DNA of 64,000 nt from Panonychus citri (taxonomy: Eukaryota; Arthropoda; Arachnida; Trombidiformes; Tetranychidae). The notes below the pieces were generated by a model. That model saw only the letters and a list, made by a program, of their open reading frames with translations, did not search any database and was not told where the DNA came from. The stretch covers positions 1,360,202 through 1,424,201 of the forward strand of contig NW_026515477.1 in NCBI RefSeq assembly GCF_014898815.1, written 5' to 3'. The position numbers were made by a program, and so were the translations under genes. Of this stretch, positions 1 through 9,563 are shown piece by piece (the first letter of the stretch is position 1; each line of letters starts with the position of its first letter).

Positions 1-1055
1 ATTGTGAACAAATTAGGATAATTTAGTTGATGATTAACGTTAACATGATTAAGTTACCCTGATTTTCATGGTTGGTATTACAATTTAAATTACAGTAGTT
101 ACGAGATTAAAGCATTTAATTTCAATCTAATAATTAAATTATTGAACAATTTAACTTATTCTCATAATGATTAAACTTAATTAATGGATTTAAGTTCATC
201 TTTTAATCCAATTAATTGTAATCCAAGCATGGAAAACAATTATATAATCATTAATTGTATCTAACAGGAGACAATTAATCAATGACAATTCATATAAAAT
301 CAACGGTAATTGTAATTGGATCAGATAATCAGGAATCAAATTACTAAATTATTGACTAAATTGAGTTATCAGCTGATCTAGTAACTATCAGAGGTTTTTA
401 ATCAATAATTAACTTGATTATAAATAAATTAAGGCGTGTTGGTGATGGTTTTAAGCCATAATTAGTAATTAAATTTTAACTAATTATCTAATAGTTTTCC
501 ATAATTAATCACAATTAGATAATCATGCCTTTATTAGTCAATGAAGAAAAGTTTCAATCGGTTAATGTAATCATTTTAATTGTAGTAATCAGTAAATTAA
601 GATTGGTTAGTTAATCAATTTACTAATAATAATAATATATTCCAACACTAATAGTAAACAATTTGATTAACTTTTTACCGTTCTAATTATAATACACAAA
701 TATCACTAATTGTCAATTTAATCAACAGAAAAACTGTAAATCAGTGAAAATAAATCATTCTGACCTAATTTAATTGGGTCCGTTTACACTGATATTTGAT
801 TACAATTAAAGTAACAAAAAACTTGATTAACCAAGAAAATGAAACAAAGTGTTAAAACAAAACAATTGATTCCAATCAAATTAATCAAGTTTCTAATTAC
901 AGATTGATTGTTTTCATTCATTAGGTGACATTTATAACGGTAAAATTTAATTCCAATTATAGTTGATAAATGTTGTTAATTTGATTTCTTACTGTAATTG
1001 TCAATCAGATTAAATTAGATTTCCTGTTGAGTTAATTTTTCCGTAATTGTTTATT
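1..1055. other. AT-rich host flank, no gene seen
   Basis: This is AT-rich sequence dominated by short TTAATTG/CAATTAA-like words, the same texture as the host DNA right of 29029. I see no open frame with gene-like composition and no RNA gene. It is the left target flank of the LTR retrotransposon and, with the element removed, joins directly to 29029. It could be an intron or intergenic DNA near the TMEM98 gene. Confidence 0.6.
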
Positions 1056-1059
1056 GTTG
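1056..1059. repeat. Target site duplication GTTG (left)
   Basis: GTTG lies immediately before the left LTR and is repeated at 29025-29028 immediately after the right LTR. A 4-bp duplication suits a Gypsy-type integrase. Confidence 0.8.
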
Positions 1060-1304
1060 TGTAACCAAACTGGTTAAACAACCAGTTTCTTTTGTTCAAC
1101 CAGGTACCACCTCTCACGTGGTACCTGGTTCATTCTATTGGTTAAAATTTTGGTAAAGATGAAGAAGGTGAGTGAGACAATTCTCTCCCTCACCACCAAT
1201 ATAATGGCCGATTTTCGGCCATTTTCCTTATGGAGATTTTGGGTAAAGTAACCCTGTTTTCGTAACAATAAAATTACCTTTTGTTAAGTGCTTGTTTCTC
1301 TCCA
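1060..1304 (+). repeat. Left LTR, 245 bp, with three strong hairpins
   Basis: It starts TGTAACC and ends TCTCCA, and matches 28780-29024 base for base as far as I compared. It holds three perfect stem-loops: 1067-1088 (9-bp stem, AAAC loop), 1098-1130 (13-bp stem, 7-nt loop) and 1204-1222 (8-bp stem, TTT loop). An AATAAA polyadenylation signal lies at 1267-1272. The short open frame on the minus strand is an artefact of this non-coding repeat. Confidence 0.93.
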
Positions 1305-1308
1305 TCTT

Positions 1309-1326
1309 TGGCACCCTTACGGGGAT
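1309..1326 (+). promoter_or_regulatory. Probable primer binding site
   Basis: TGGCACCCTTACGGGGAT begins four bases after the LTR. Starting with TGG, it could pair with the CCA end of a tRNA to prime minus-strand synthesis. I cannot name the tRNA with confidence. Confidence 0.5.
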
Positions 1327-1424
1327 CTCTTTTATATGTGTTTTAGATAAAATATTGTACAACAATCTAAAGTGAATCACTTAGTTTAATCCTTAATGCT
1401 AATCCTATTTACTGTGTTTTAATC

Positions 1425-1605
1425 AATAAGTTTGTTAATTTATGTTCTAATCAGAATAGTAATTGTGGTTTTAACCAACAACTTAGTTAATTTCAATTCT
1501 AATTTCAATTAGAACAGTGATTGTGACTATAACCAACCCATTGGTTAATTTCAATTCTAATTTAAATTAGAATAGTAATTGTAACTATAACCAACACATT
1601 GGTCC
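1425..1605 (+). repeat. Tandem repeat of about 70 bp, about three copies, in the retrotransposon leader
   Basis: Three diverged copies share AACCAAC near a TTGGTTAATTTC-like stretch and an (A)TTAGAA(T/C)AGT(A/G)ATTGT core. There is no coding potential. It is part of the long leader between the primer site and the first ORF. Confidence 0.6.
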
Positions 1606-2259
1606 CTATTTTAACGTTTATTACAAGTAGAAAAGTGCGGTTCGTATTGACAAATAAACTGGCTAATTTCTATCAATTAGAAAAGGTGCCTTTGTTTTGT
1701 AACTGTATAAAACAACAATTTAAACGCTGACTGACACAACGATTTTGGTTCTCGCTTACGATTTAATTCCTGGTTAACATTTTTTCTTCATTAATAAAAT
1801 AAAATATTAAAAGAAATCCATTTACAACAATACGATTTTACGAAGCAAATCGATAAATTAAATCCAACAAATTGAGCCATTGGTCTGCTACCAGGAAAAT
1901 AAATCAGATAAGTATTAAATTAATTTTGTCTCAAATCATAAACAAAAAACTGATCATATTGAGTTAAATTAACCATCGAAAATGAAATCATAATGATGGT
2001 GAAACCTAATTAGAATAACAAGAAAATTACTATTCACCTCATCCTCAATGAAAAGCAATTATTATTTCCTTTTGTACTCAATTCAACAAAAGGAACATTT
2101 TAACTTCGACCTTAATTCAAAACAAATAATTATTACATTTCATTTCAACCTCAATTTAAAACAATCAATTATTTCACTTCAATATAAATCATCGCTGTTT
2201 TCAATATAATTCGTCATTTATTGAATTAACTGATTTATTAAACCATAAATTACCTTCAA

Positions 2260-2455
2260 CAATTAAACAATAAAACAATAAACAATTGAATTACCTTCAG
2301 CAATTAAACAATAGAAGAATGAACAAATAAATTACCTTCAACAATTAAACAATAAAACAATAAACAATTGAATTACCTTCAACAATTAAACAATAAAACA
2401 ATAAACAATTGAATTACCTTCAACAATTAAACAATGAAACAATGAACAATTGAAT
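2260..2455 (+). repeat. Tandem AATTAAACAAT(A/G)AAACAAT repeats
   Basis: At least four imperfect copies of an AC-rich unit of about 41-58 bp carry AATTGAATTACCTTCA between copies. This is non-coding leader sequence. Confidence 0.6.
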
Positions 2456-2584
2456 TCAATCAGTTATAAATAAAATTAATTCTTGAACTGGGTGAGACAA
2501 ATTAACTACAATCATAATTGAAATCAGTCAACTATAATTAAAAGTAAATCATTGAAATTTTCTCAAACTGAAGTGAACTTTTAA

Positions 2585-2965
2585 CAATTGAAAGCAACCA
2601 ACCATAATTAAATATAATTATCTGCACCTTTTGAATTGAATTGAACTTAACAACAATTGAAACCAACCAACCATAATTAAATATAATTATCTCACCTTTT
2701 GAATTGAATTGAACTCAACAACAATTGAAAGCAACCAACCATAATTAAATATAATTATCTGCACTTTTTGAATTGAATTGAACTCAACAACAATTGAAAG
2801 CAACCAACCATAATTAAATATAATTATCTGCACTTTTTGAATTGAATTGAACTTAACAACAATTGAAACCAACCAACCATAATAGAAGTATAATTATCTA
2901 CACTTTTTGAATTGAATTGAACTCAACAGCAATTGAAACCAACCATAATTCAAGTATAATTATTC
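2585..2965 (+). repeat. Tandem repeat of about 65-70 bp, about five copies
   Basis: Each copy contains AACCAACCATAATTA, then ATAATTATCTGCAC, then TTTTGAATTGAATTGAACT. Copies begin near 2588, 2657, 2722, 2791 and 2860, with a partial copy after 2930. The minus-strand open frame across it only reflects the repeat. Function unknown. Confidence 0.75.
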
Positions 2966-3054
2966 GAACTTTTGAATCAAAATTGCACTTATAATAATTG
3001 AATTCGCTCTCAATCAAATATGATTAACTCTATCCTCAATTAAATACAATTAAA

Positions 3055-3810
3055 TTCTCTCTTAGCTCTCTTTCTTTTAATTTCAAGTTTCTTTCTTCTC
3101 TCTCTTTTGAATTTAGCTCTCTTTCTTTTTAATTTCAAGTTTCTTTCTTCTCTCTCTTACTTTAGTCTCTCTCTCTTATTTTATTCTCTCTCTTTTACTT
3201 TAGTCTCTCTCTTATTTTATTCTCTCTCTCTTACTTTAGTCTCTCTCTCTCTCTTACTTTAGTCTCTCTCTCTTACTTCAGTCTCTCTTACTTCTCTCTC
3301 TTATTTTATCTCTCTTACTTAGTCTCTCTATTTTATTCTCTCTCTTACTTTAGTCTCTTACTTAGTCTCTCTCTCTTACTTTAGTCTCTCTCTCTTACTT
3401 CAGTCTCTCTCTCTTACTTTAGTCTCTCTCTTATTTTATTCTCTCTCTCTTACTTTAGTCTCTCTCTCTTATTTTATTCTCTCTCTCTTACTTTAGTCTC
3501 TCTCTCTTACTTTAATCTCTCTCTCTTACTTTAATCTCTCTCTTACTTTAATCTCTCTCTTACTTTAGTCTCTCTCTCTTTTACTTTAGTCTCTTTCTCT
3601 TACTTTAGTCTTCTTTTTACTTCAGTCTCTCTCTTTTACTTTAGTCCCTCTCTCTTACTTTAGTCTCTCTCTCTTACTTTAGTCTCTCTTACTTTAATCT
3701 CTCTCTTACTTTAGTCTCTCTCTCTTACTTTAGTCTCTCTCTCTTACTTTAATCTCTCTCTCTTACTATTTTAATCTCACTCTTTTAATATTAATTCTCT
3801 CTCTTTTAAT
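3055..3810 (+). repeat. 750-bp polypyrimidine array of CTCTCTCTTACTTTAG-like units
   Basis: Several dozen short units of the form (TC)n-TTACTTTAG or (TC)n-TTATTTTAT follow each other just upstream of the first ORF. On the sense strand each TTTAG-ended unit looks like a polypyrimidine tract with a 3' splice acceptor. The tract could recruit polypyrimidine-binding proteins or provide many alternative acceptors, or it may be simple expansion. Confidence 0.85.
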
Positions 3811-3869
3811 TTTCATTATGTGCAAAACATTTTGTCTATTTTTTTGTTTAATCATTATTTTCTGGTGAT

Positions 3870-4061
3870 ATGAATGATAACGATCACCTTTTAGAAATAG
3901 AGGAACAGGAAGCTATACACTTAATATTTGGAATTCAATTTAGTGATACTACAATCAAAGTTATACAATTATTAAGTTTTCTCTCTCCATTTATTATATT
4001 ACTAATTTGGTTTATCTTTAAATTACAACAATTATACATTGAAACTCATTTCTCACCCTAA
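3870..4061 (+). CDS. 63-residue single-span membrane protein upstream of Gag
   Basis: The ORF starts at the first ATG after the polypyrimidine array and stops two bases before the Gag ATG, so the two form a tight dicistronic arrangement. The protein has an acidic N-terminus (MNDNDHLLEIEEQE), a hydrophobic segment of about 20 residues around positions 33-53 (LLSFLSPFIILLIWFIF), and a short polar tail. It resembles no protein I can name. Base use matches the Gag ORF. It could be a viral-type accessory membrane protein, or an upstream ORF that limits Gag translation. A chance origin is less likely given the spacing and the clean membrane span. Confidence 0.5.
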   Translation: MNDNDHLLEIEEQEAIHLIFGIQFSDTTIKVIQLLSFLSPFIILLIWFIFKLQQLYIETHFSP

Positions 4062-4063
4062 CT

Positions 4064-5023
4064 ATGGATGATCAACCTCTTTTAACTACCCCGGTGCTGG
4101 GGATTGGTAGAGAGAAGAAAAACAAATTAAATTCTACAGTAAATCAACAATTACATATTCCTAATTTCTCCGGTGATGGGGATGAGGATTTATTAGATTG
4201 GCTTGATCATTTTGAATCAGCTGCAGTTGCTCTTGATTGGGATGAAGAGATTAAACTAAAAGCTTTACCTGCTTATTTAACTGGTACCGCTAGTAGATGG
4301 TACAGATGTAGAATTAAACCTTTAACTGGCGATAATATTCCTAAAACTTTTGAAGATCTGAAAGTCAAATTGGTTTCAGATTTAGCTCCTTCAGGTTACC
4401 GGAAAAATTTAATTAAAGAGTTAAATAATAAGAAACAACGTTCAGATCAATCAGCTATTTCTTACTCTTACGAGGTTCGAGATCTATGTAGAAGAATTAA
4501 CCCAGACATGCAAGAAGAATTAGTAAATAGCTTCATCGACAGAGGTTTAAAATCAAACATCCGAACTAGATTAGATTTACTAACAGCTGATTCTACCTCT
4601 GACTTTATTACTAAAGTAACATTAGCTGAACGATCAACACTATCAAAAAATGATGATTTAACTGAATCCGAAGAGAATGAACAGTTAAAAAATACAATAA
4701 CGGCATTATCGCAACATTTACAACAAATTACCGAAAGATTAGATTGCTTAACTTTCCAACAAGATATGAAAAAGCGAGAGAGAGACAATTATCGTAATCG
4801 AAATGATTATGGAAATAGTAATTATCGAAATGATAACTATCGAACTGAAAATTATCGAAATACAAATAATTATCGTGGTAACTATCGAAATAATTACAGA
4901 ATGAATAACTATCGACCAAGTAATCAATCAAACGATAATAATCAACCAATCATATGTTACGGTTGCAATGAGCCTGGACATAAAGAAATGAATGTCCCTG
5001 AAGAGCGGACAGACCTCGGATGA
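4064..5023 (+). CDS. gag: Gag of the Gypsy-type element (frame broken at the zinc knuckle)
   Basis: Gag forms the retrotransposon particle and binds its RNA. Residues about 25-150 form a Retrotrans_gag-type capsid domain, with the pattern around WLDHFESAA and ALPAYLTGTASRWY. The region after residue 240 is Asn/Tyr/Arg-rich, and a CX2CX4H zinc knuckle (CYGCNEPGH) begins near the end. The last knuckle cysteine is lost in this frame: a one-base shift near 4985 would bring a TGT codon into place. So the stop at 5023 is probably premature. Downstream sequence to 5306 reads as an Arg/Ser/Pro-rich tail in shifted frames. Two GGTG[A/C]T-loop hairpins lie in the first 120 bases. Gag and Pol were probably continuous before the nested insertion. 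Confidence 0.88.
   Translation: MDDQPLLTTPVLGIGREKKNKLNSTVNQQLHIPNFSGDGDEDLLDWLDHFESAAVALDWDEEIKLKALPAYLTGTASRWYRCRIKPLTGDNIPKTFEDLKVKLVSDLAPSGYRKNLIKELNNKKQRSDQSAISYSYEVRDLCRRINPDMQEELVNSFIDRGLKSNIRTRLDLLTADSTSDFITKVTLAERSTLSKNDDLTESEENEQLKNTITALSQHLQQITERLDCLTFQQDMKKRERDNYRNRNDYGNSNYRNDNYRTENYRNTNNYRGNYRNNYRMNNYRPSNQSNDNNQPIICYGCNEPGHKEMNVPEERTDLG
4089..4102 (+). ncRNA. GGTGMT-loop hairpin 1
   Basis: CCCC, loop GGTGCT, GGGG. First of eleven copies in the retrotransposon; it lies inside Gag codons. Confidence 0.65.
4167..4182 (+). ncRNA. GGTGMT-loop hairpin 2
   Basis: TCTCC, loop GGTGAT, GGGGA (one T-G pair). It lies inside Gag codons 78 bases after copy 1. Confidence 0.65.
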
Positions 5024-5300
5024 TCAAAAAGTATTGGATGGGCAACTCAAGGTCCATCAACATCTAAAGATGATAATTGAGAACCCAAAATCAATCACAA
5101 GATAATCGAAAACAACCATGGTTTTAAACAGAAATTTAAGTAGATCGCCTCCTCGTTCGATGCGTCCACCTCGACCAGATGAATATAAAGTTACCTCAAT
5201 CAAATACACCACGAAATCGATCACTAAGTCCTCGACCTAGAGGACGACCACAAAAATCTCCTCACCCTCAAGGTAGAGGTAGACCAAGATCGAGATCAAG
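5024..5300 (+). pseudogene. Broken Gag-Pol linker, Arg/Ser/Pro-rich
   Basis: After the premature Gag stop, pieces in different frames encode basic, low-complexity sequence (SRSPPRSMRPPRP, then a run of Arg-Ser/Arg-Gly-Arg pairs). The last of these frames reads directly into the protease segment at 21864 once the nested element and one ATCACC copy are ignored. This shows that 5300/21864 was a continuous reading region. Several one-base shifts are needed to connect it to Gag. Confidence 0.6.
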
Positions 5301-5306
5301 ATCACC
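5301..5306. repeat. Target site duplication ATCACC (left) of the nested element
   Basis: ATCACC precedes the AGTAGTATAA terminus and is repeated at 21858-21863 right after the TTATACTACT terminus. Six bases is the target duplication length of Polinton/Maverick elements. Confidence 0.9.
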
Positions 5307-5450
5307 AGTAGTATAAAAGTGAACCTCTGGCACAGTTGGAGTTCTCTGATTGGCTGATACAAGCATCGATCAAAACGCCCCTGGTGGCAACTAAAGCAGT
5401 CTATTTCTATATGGGTGGTCCAAAATCAAGAAAATGCCAATAGTGTGTTT

Positions 5451-5479
5451 GAACTGGGTGCCTTTAGGCACCCTGGTTC
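5451..5479. other. Subterminal hairpin in left inverted repeat
   Basis: GAAC, a mismatch, GGGTGCC, loop TTTA, GGCACCC, then GGTTC form a strong stem-loop about 145 bases from the terminus. The right repeat carries the matching, longer form at 21676-21707. It could extrude as a cruciform or fold in the displaced single strand. Confidence 0.7.
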
Positions 5480-5559
5480 ATTATACAGGGTGTTCATATT
5501 GGGTTTTGTAAAATTCTATTGGTTGATTTAAAGGAGCAGCCTAATCTTTGAAAATCAAT

Positions 5560-5935
5560 CATTTTCATCTAACCTCGACCGAGTCAATATTAAAAATACG
5601 ATTTGACTTTAAAAAGTTAAAAATTTGTTAATTGTGAATTTTGGATGATCTTGAGTCGTTTAATTATAAAAAGTATCAATTTTAGATTTTGGATGAAATT
5701 TAAACGATTAAGTTTTAAAAGAGTAAATTGTTGACTCTATTTGAACTTGAGTCGATTAGCTTTAAAAGCGACATTGTATTTTTGATGAACTTGAGTCGAT
5801 TTACTTTAAAGTGTAAATTGTTGACTCTGTTTGAACTTGAGTCGATTAACTTTAAAATGTGAATTGTGAATTTTGGATGAATTTTAAACGATTAACTTTT
5901 AAAAGTGACATTTTATTTTTGATGAACTTGATTTA
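5560..5935 (+). repeat. Iteron-like repeats in left inverted repeat
   Basis: The motif GAACTTGAGTCGATTAACTT followed by TAAAA recurs with small changes near 5647, 5745, 5785 and 5835. Related forms (TTTAAACGATTAA-TTTTAAAA) alternate with them near 5700 and 5885. The spacing is about 45-50 bp and no coding is present. The mirror set is at 21240-21590. Confidence 0.7.
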
Positions 5936-5969
5936 TTCTTGAAATCACCTAAATTAGTTCTCCATATAG

Positions 5970-6272
5970 ATGACGCATCGAAATATAAGTCAAGAAACAG
6001 CAAGAATGCGGTTGGCTGCTCTAGTGAATCGCAGTGCAAAACTCAGGGAGGAAATCACCAATTCAGGATGGGAAGAGATAAAAAATTGGTCCAATAATCC
6101 CGCAGGAGTTGATGAACTGTCAAAAATCCTCAAACGGAGTACCGTCGAAAGATCATCCTTCCTACTCTATATTTGTGAATTAATCGAAATTGATTTGATA
6201 AAACACAGATTCTGAGAGGATTAATAGCTAATTTCCACTATCCTACCAATCCTATACGTTACTTTTTAAATT
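5970..6272 (+). pseudogene. Family-1 small protein, left-repeat copy, frame broken
   Basis: This is the counterpart of the intact 102-residue gene at 20872-21180 on the minus strand. The first 56 or so codons agree. Then small deletions near 6138 and 6168 shift the frame, and the ORF ends early at 6215. The missing C-terminus (the LRGLIANFHYPTNP region) is still readable in another frame up to about 6272. The breaks are decay or uncorrected sequence errors in a repeated region. Confidence 0.75.
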
Positions 6273-6394
6273 AAAAAATTTGGCTTATTTTGAAATTTAT
6301 TTGTATTTATTTATTTATTTATTCGGCTTTTTCTATCTTGATTTTATTAATCTTGTTTCATTAGTAAACACAAAATCACAACTTGTTTAATATT

Positions 6395-6532
6395 CTATCT
6401 TTTAACTTTTGTTAATTTTTGGTCATTTATGTTTTTACCTCAAAGAGTAAGTTGTTTTTGTTTGTTATGCGAGTCCATGAGGTGAATGTGGTGACCTTCA
6501 GGGGTTGCTTTCACCTCTAGAGATGAACTAAA
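6395..6532 (+). ncRNA. Structured leader unit U1 (left terminal repeat)
   Basis: GTAAGTT at 6447 follows an AAAGA leader end, then TTATGCGAGTCC, a stem GAGGTGAA/TTCACCTC, the GACC...GGTT inner stem, and AGATGAACTAA. This copy has base losses relative to U12 in the right repeat. Confidence 0.6.
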
Positions 6533-6739
6533 TGAATTAATTAAAAATTATTTAATCATTTAATTAATTAATTAATTAATTAAGCAATTAATTAATTAAT
6601 TAATTAATAAGTTGATTTAATTATTAATTTTTTCCCAATTAAAAAATTAATTAGTTGATAATACTTATTTCAAAAGAATTAATGTGCTAATTTGTTTCCC
6701 TCAATTTTCCATTTTTCCCTCATTATTGAAGACTACTCG

Positions 6740-6900
6740 CCTTTCACTGTCTTTTTTGTCGATAAACTTTACATTTTTTCTTTTCCATTTCATTTGTGTT
6801 TTTACCTTCAAAGAGGTAAGTTGATCACAGTTATTATGCGAGTCCAAAAGGTGAATGTGGTGACCTTCGGGGTTGCCCTTTCACCTCTAGAGATGAGCTA
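6740..6900 (+). ncRNA. Structured leader unit U2
   Basis: The upstream box CACTGTCTTTTTTGTCGATAA is followed by a pyrimidine-rich leader ending CAAAGAG. The splice-like GTAAGTT starts at 6816, then come TTATGCGAGTCC, a hairpin at about 6846-6890 (outer AGGTGAA/TTCACCT, inner GGTGACC-TTCGG-GGTTGCC) and AGAGATGAGCTAA. The protein frame across it is not preserved between units, but the base pairing is. Confidence 0.65.
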
Positions 6901-7094
6901 AAATGAATTTAATTAAAATAATTAATCATTTCATTAATTAATTAATTAATTAATTAATTAATTAATAAGTTGATTTAATTATTAATTTTTCCCAATTAAA
7001 AATTAATTAGTTGATAATACTTATTTCAAAAATTAATGTGCTAATTTGTTTCCCTCAATTTTCCATTTTTCCTCATTATTGAAGACTACTCGCC

Positions 7095-7255
7095 TTTCAC
7101 TGTCTTTTTGTCGATAAACTTTACATTTTTTCTTTTCCATTTCATTTGTGTTTTTACCTTCAAAGAGGTAAGTTGATCACAGTTATTATGCGAGTCCAAA
7201 AGGTGAATGTGGTGACCTTCGGGGTTGCCCTTTCACCTTTAGTGATGAGCTAATA
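7095..7255 (+). ncRNA. Structured leader unit U3
   Basis: Same order of parts as U2: upstream GTCGATAAACTT box, GTAAGTT near 7169, TGCGAGTCC, a hairpin at about 7198-7240, and AGTGATGAGCTAA. It lies about 360 bases after U2. Confidence 0.65.
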
Positions 7256-7584
7256 TTAATTAAATTAACAAATTAATTAATTAATTAATCGAAATAAAAT
7301 TAATAATTAAATCAATTCATATTAATTGAAAAAATTTATTCATTAATAATACATTGTATAATCATTAAAGTATAATTAGATTCATATATTAATTTTAAAA
7401 TTAGATCTAAATATAATTCACTTAATTAATTAATTAATTAATTAATTAATTAGTTGATTGATTTAATTATTAATTTTTTTTCTTTCCAATATTGATTAGT
7501 TGATAATATTTATTTTAAAAGAGTTAATAAGCTAATTTGTTTCCCTCAATTTTACAATTTTTTCATTTTTCAAGACTACTCCCC

Positions 7585-7745
7585 TTTCACTGTCTTCGTT
7601 TGTCGATAAACTTTACATTTTTTATTTTCCATTTCATTTGTGTTTTTACCTTCAAAGAGGTAAGTTGATCACAGTTATTATGCGAGTCCAAAAGGTGAAT
7701 GTGGTGACCTTCGGGGTTGCCCTTTCACCTTTAGTGATGAGCTAA
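7585..7745 (+). ncRNA. Structured leader unit U4
   Basis: Same parts as U3, with the upstream box CTGTCTTCGTTTGTCGATAA, GTAAGTT near 7660 and a hairpin at about 7690-7732. The flanking TTAATTAA-rich spacer is also duplicated, giving a period of about 490-500 bases with U5. Confidence 0.65.
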
Positions 7746-8089
7746 TATTAATTAAATTAACAAATTAATTAATCCTTTCATTAATTAATTAATTAATCAA
7801 AATAAAAATTAATAATTAAATCAATTCATATTAATTGAAAAAATTTATTCATTAATAATACATTGTATAATCATTAAAGTATAATTAGATTCATTAATTA
7901 ATTTTAAAATTAGATCTAAATATAATTCGCTTAATTAATTAATTAATTAATTAATTAGTTGATTGATTTAATTATTAATTTTTTTTCTTTCCAATATTGA
8001 TTAGTTGATAATATTTATTTTAAAAGAGTTAATAAGCTAATTTGTTTCCCTAAATTTTACAATTTTTTTTTCATGACTACTCAACTTTC

Positions 8090-8245
8090 ACTGTCTTCGT
8101 TTGTCGATAAACCTTAAATTTTTTATTTTCTGGCTCATTTGTGTTTCTGCCTCCGAAGAGGTAAGTTGATTAGCCTTATTATGTGAGTCCAAAAGGTGAA
8201 TGTGGTAACCTTAGGGGTTGCCCTTTCACCTTTAGTGATGAACTA
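8090..8245 (+). ncRNA. Structured leader unit U5
   Basis: GTAAGTT at 8161 is followed by TATGTGAGTCC and a hairpin at 8191-8233. The inner stem is GGTAACC-TTAGG-GGTTGCC, so the G-T pair of other copies is an A-T pair here. It ends AGTGATGAACTAA. A degenerate sixth copy with only the GTAAGT part follows near 8532. Confidence 0.6.
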
Positions 8246-9068
8246 ATACAAAAATAAACCAATTAATCAATTAATCAATTAAACAACTAATCAATTAATC
8301 AATTAAATAATGAAATAGTTATATTAGTTGAAAAATATTTTCTTTTGTTGATTAATTGTGCAATTAGTTGATTGAATATTCTATTAATTGGTAAATTAAT
8401 ATTTTTTTATAGATTTTTAAGAAAGTTATTAATAAAAGTTCATTCACTTTTCGTTTTTTCAAAAATTATAGACTAGTGTGGCCTTCATCTGCCGTTTTTC
8501 TTTAATTCTCTGTCATTTTTGTTTCCTAAGCGGTAAGTCAATGTTGATAAAAAAGCATGTGTCAGATGAGTGTCTTTACAATGATAGGTTACTATTCAAG
8601 CTTCAATAATGATTTTATATGTATTTAGTTTCAAAAAAAACAAAAAATGACTAATTGAATTAATTATATTAATTATAATATTGATTAATCTTATTAGATT
8701 TAAGATTAAGTTACAAAAGTTTACAAGCAGCAAGATATGTGAAGAAGTTAAACCAGACCATAATACATAAATAACATAAAATTTCTTTTGTATCTTTCAA
8801 GTTATACACTCACATTTTTCAATCTGTTGGAAAAAAGTTTAATATCTACATAACTGGTTATATACATCTATACCATAAAAGTAAGTTGTTTTATTATAGA
8901 ATCGAAAGCAAAAAGCTGTTATGATGATACTCATCATTGTCATTTGATTCCTAGTAACAAGCAAATTAATTAAAATTTAACCCATATATTTCTATACATC
9001 CAATACACAGATACAGCTTTAATCCCATATTAATCTGAATTGTATCTTTGCGAATACTTAAAAGAAAA
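8246..9068. other. Non-coding stretch with a degenerate leader unit
   Basis: AT-rich sequence. A decayed leader unit near 8500-8620 keeps GGTAAGTC but not the TTCGG hairpin. Otherwise I see no gene. It is presumably upstream sequence of the gene at 9069. Confidence 0.5.
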
Positions 9069-9563
9069 ATGGATGGTAAGGTGTAATTTTTAACATATGA
9101 TAATCAATTTGCAACATATATATTTTTTTTTCTTCCCTTTTTCATCATAGAACGAATGCAAGCCCGATTAGCAGCACTTGTTAATGACGGTGTTCAGACA
9201 GTAAGTTTCTCTGAACCGTTTTCACCTGATTTGAGTTTAACCTTTTTTCTTTTCATCTTTAAGTTGCTCGCTACCTATTACACTTTTTTGACTCAATTGA
9301 ATACGGAAGCTCGACCAATCGTTGCAAATCTGAGGAATAATGAATTTCCTATTCAACAATGGACTATTCCAGTCAATTTAAATGACCTTGATGAATCAAT
9401 TGGTAAAATCTTGGCACGTAAAATTCCGAAAAAAGATGACAAAAATTACTATTTGGTTATTGCCCTCAATGAGATAGATCTTCTCCGAGTTCAATTAATC
9501 CATCACATCAAAAACCTCGAGCGAAACCCAGTATATGCTCCAGCCCCCATTGAGCTCAACTAA
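9069..9563 (+). CDS. Family-1 paralogue 2, about 118 residues, three exons
   Basis: The gene model is exon 9069-9075 (ATGGATG), intron to 9150 ending TCATAG, exon 9151-9200, intron 9201-9263 (GTAAGTTT...TTTAAG), and exon 9264-9563. The lengths add up in frame to 118 codons plus stop. The protein shares RMQARLAALVN with the terminal-repeat gene, and ILARK(I/V)P...LNEIDLLR plus NP.YAP with the minus-strand paralogue at 18577. The second intron sits where paralogue 3 also has one. No membrane span or known catalytic motif is visible. Three copies in one element suggest a core role such as end recognition, but the function is unknown. Confidence 0.7.

Larger units (their letters stand above)
5307..6762 (+). 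repeat. Left terminal inverted repeat, about 1.46 kb
   Basis: It matches the reverse complement of 20372-21857 up to GTCGA at 6758-6762. It contains the terminal AGTAGTATAA, a hairpin at 5451-5479, iteron-like repeats at 5560-5935, a copy of the family-1 gene and one structured leader unit. Compared with the right copy it has many one- or two-base deletions. Confidence 0.9.
6540..7995. repeat. TTAATTAA-rich spacers between leader units
   Basis: Long (TTAA)n runs and near-identical blocks of about 360-500 bases separate units U1 to U5. They contain no ORFs of substance. They are the spacer part of the repeated array. Confidence 0.7.

Noticed and set aside
3055..3810. CRISPR-like or satellite array
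   Set aside because: The repeats are short, variable pyrimidine microsatellite units without spacers, in a eukaryotic genome.
6475..6532. GTGATGAG in the leader units as part of a hammerhead ribozyme
   Set aside because: The core GAAA strand and a GUC cleavage site in the right topology are missing. A C/D-box snoRNA was also considered, but no consistent C and D box spacing was found.
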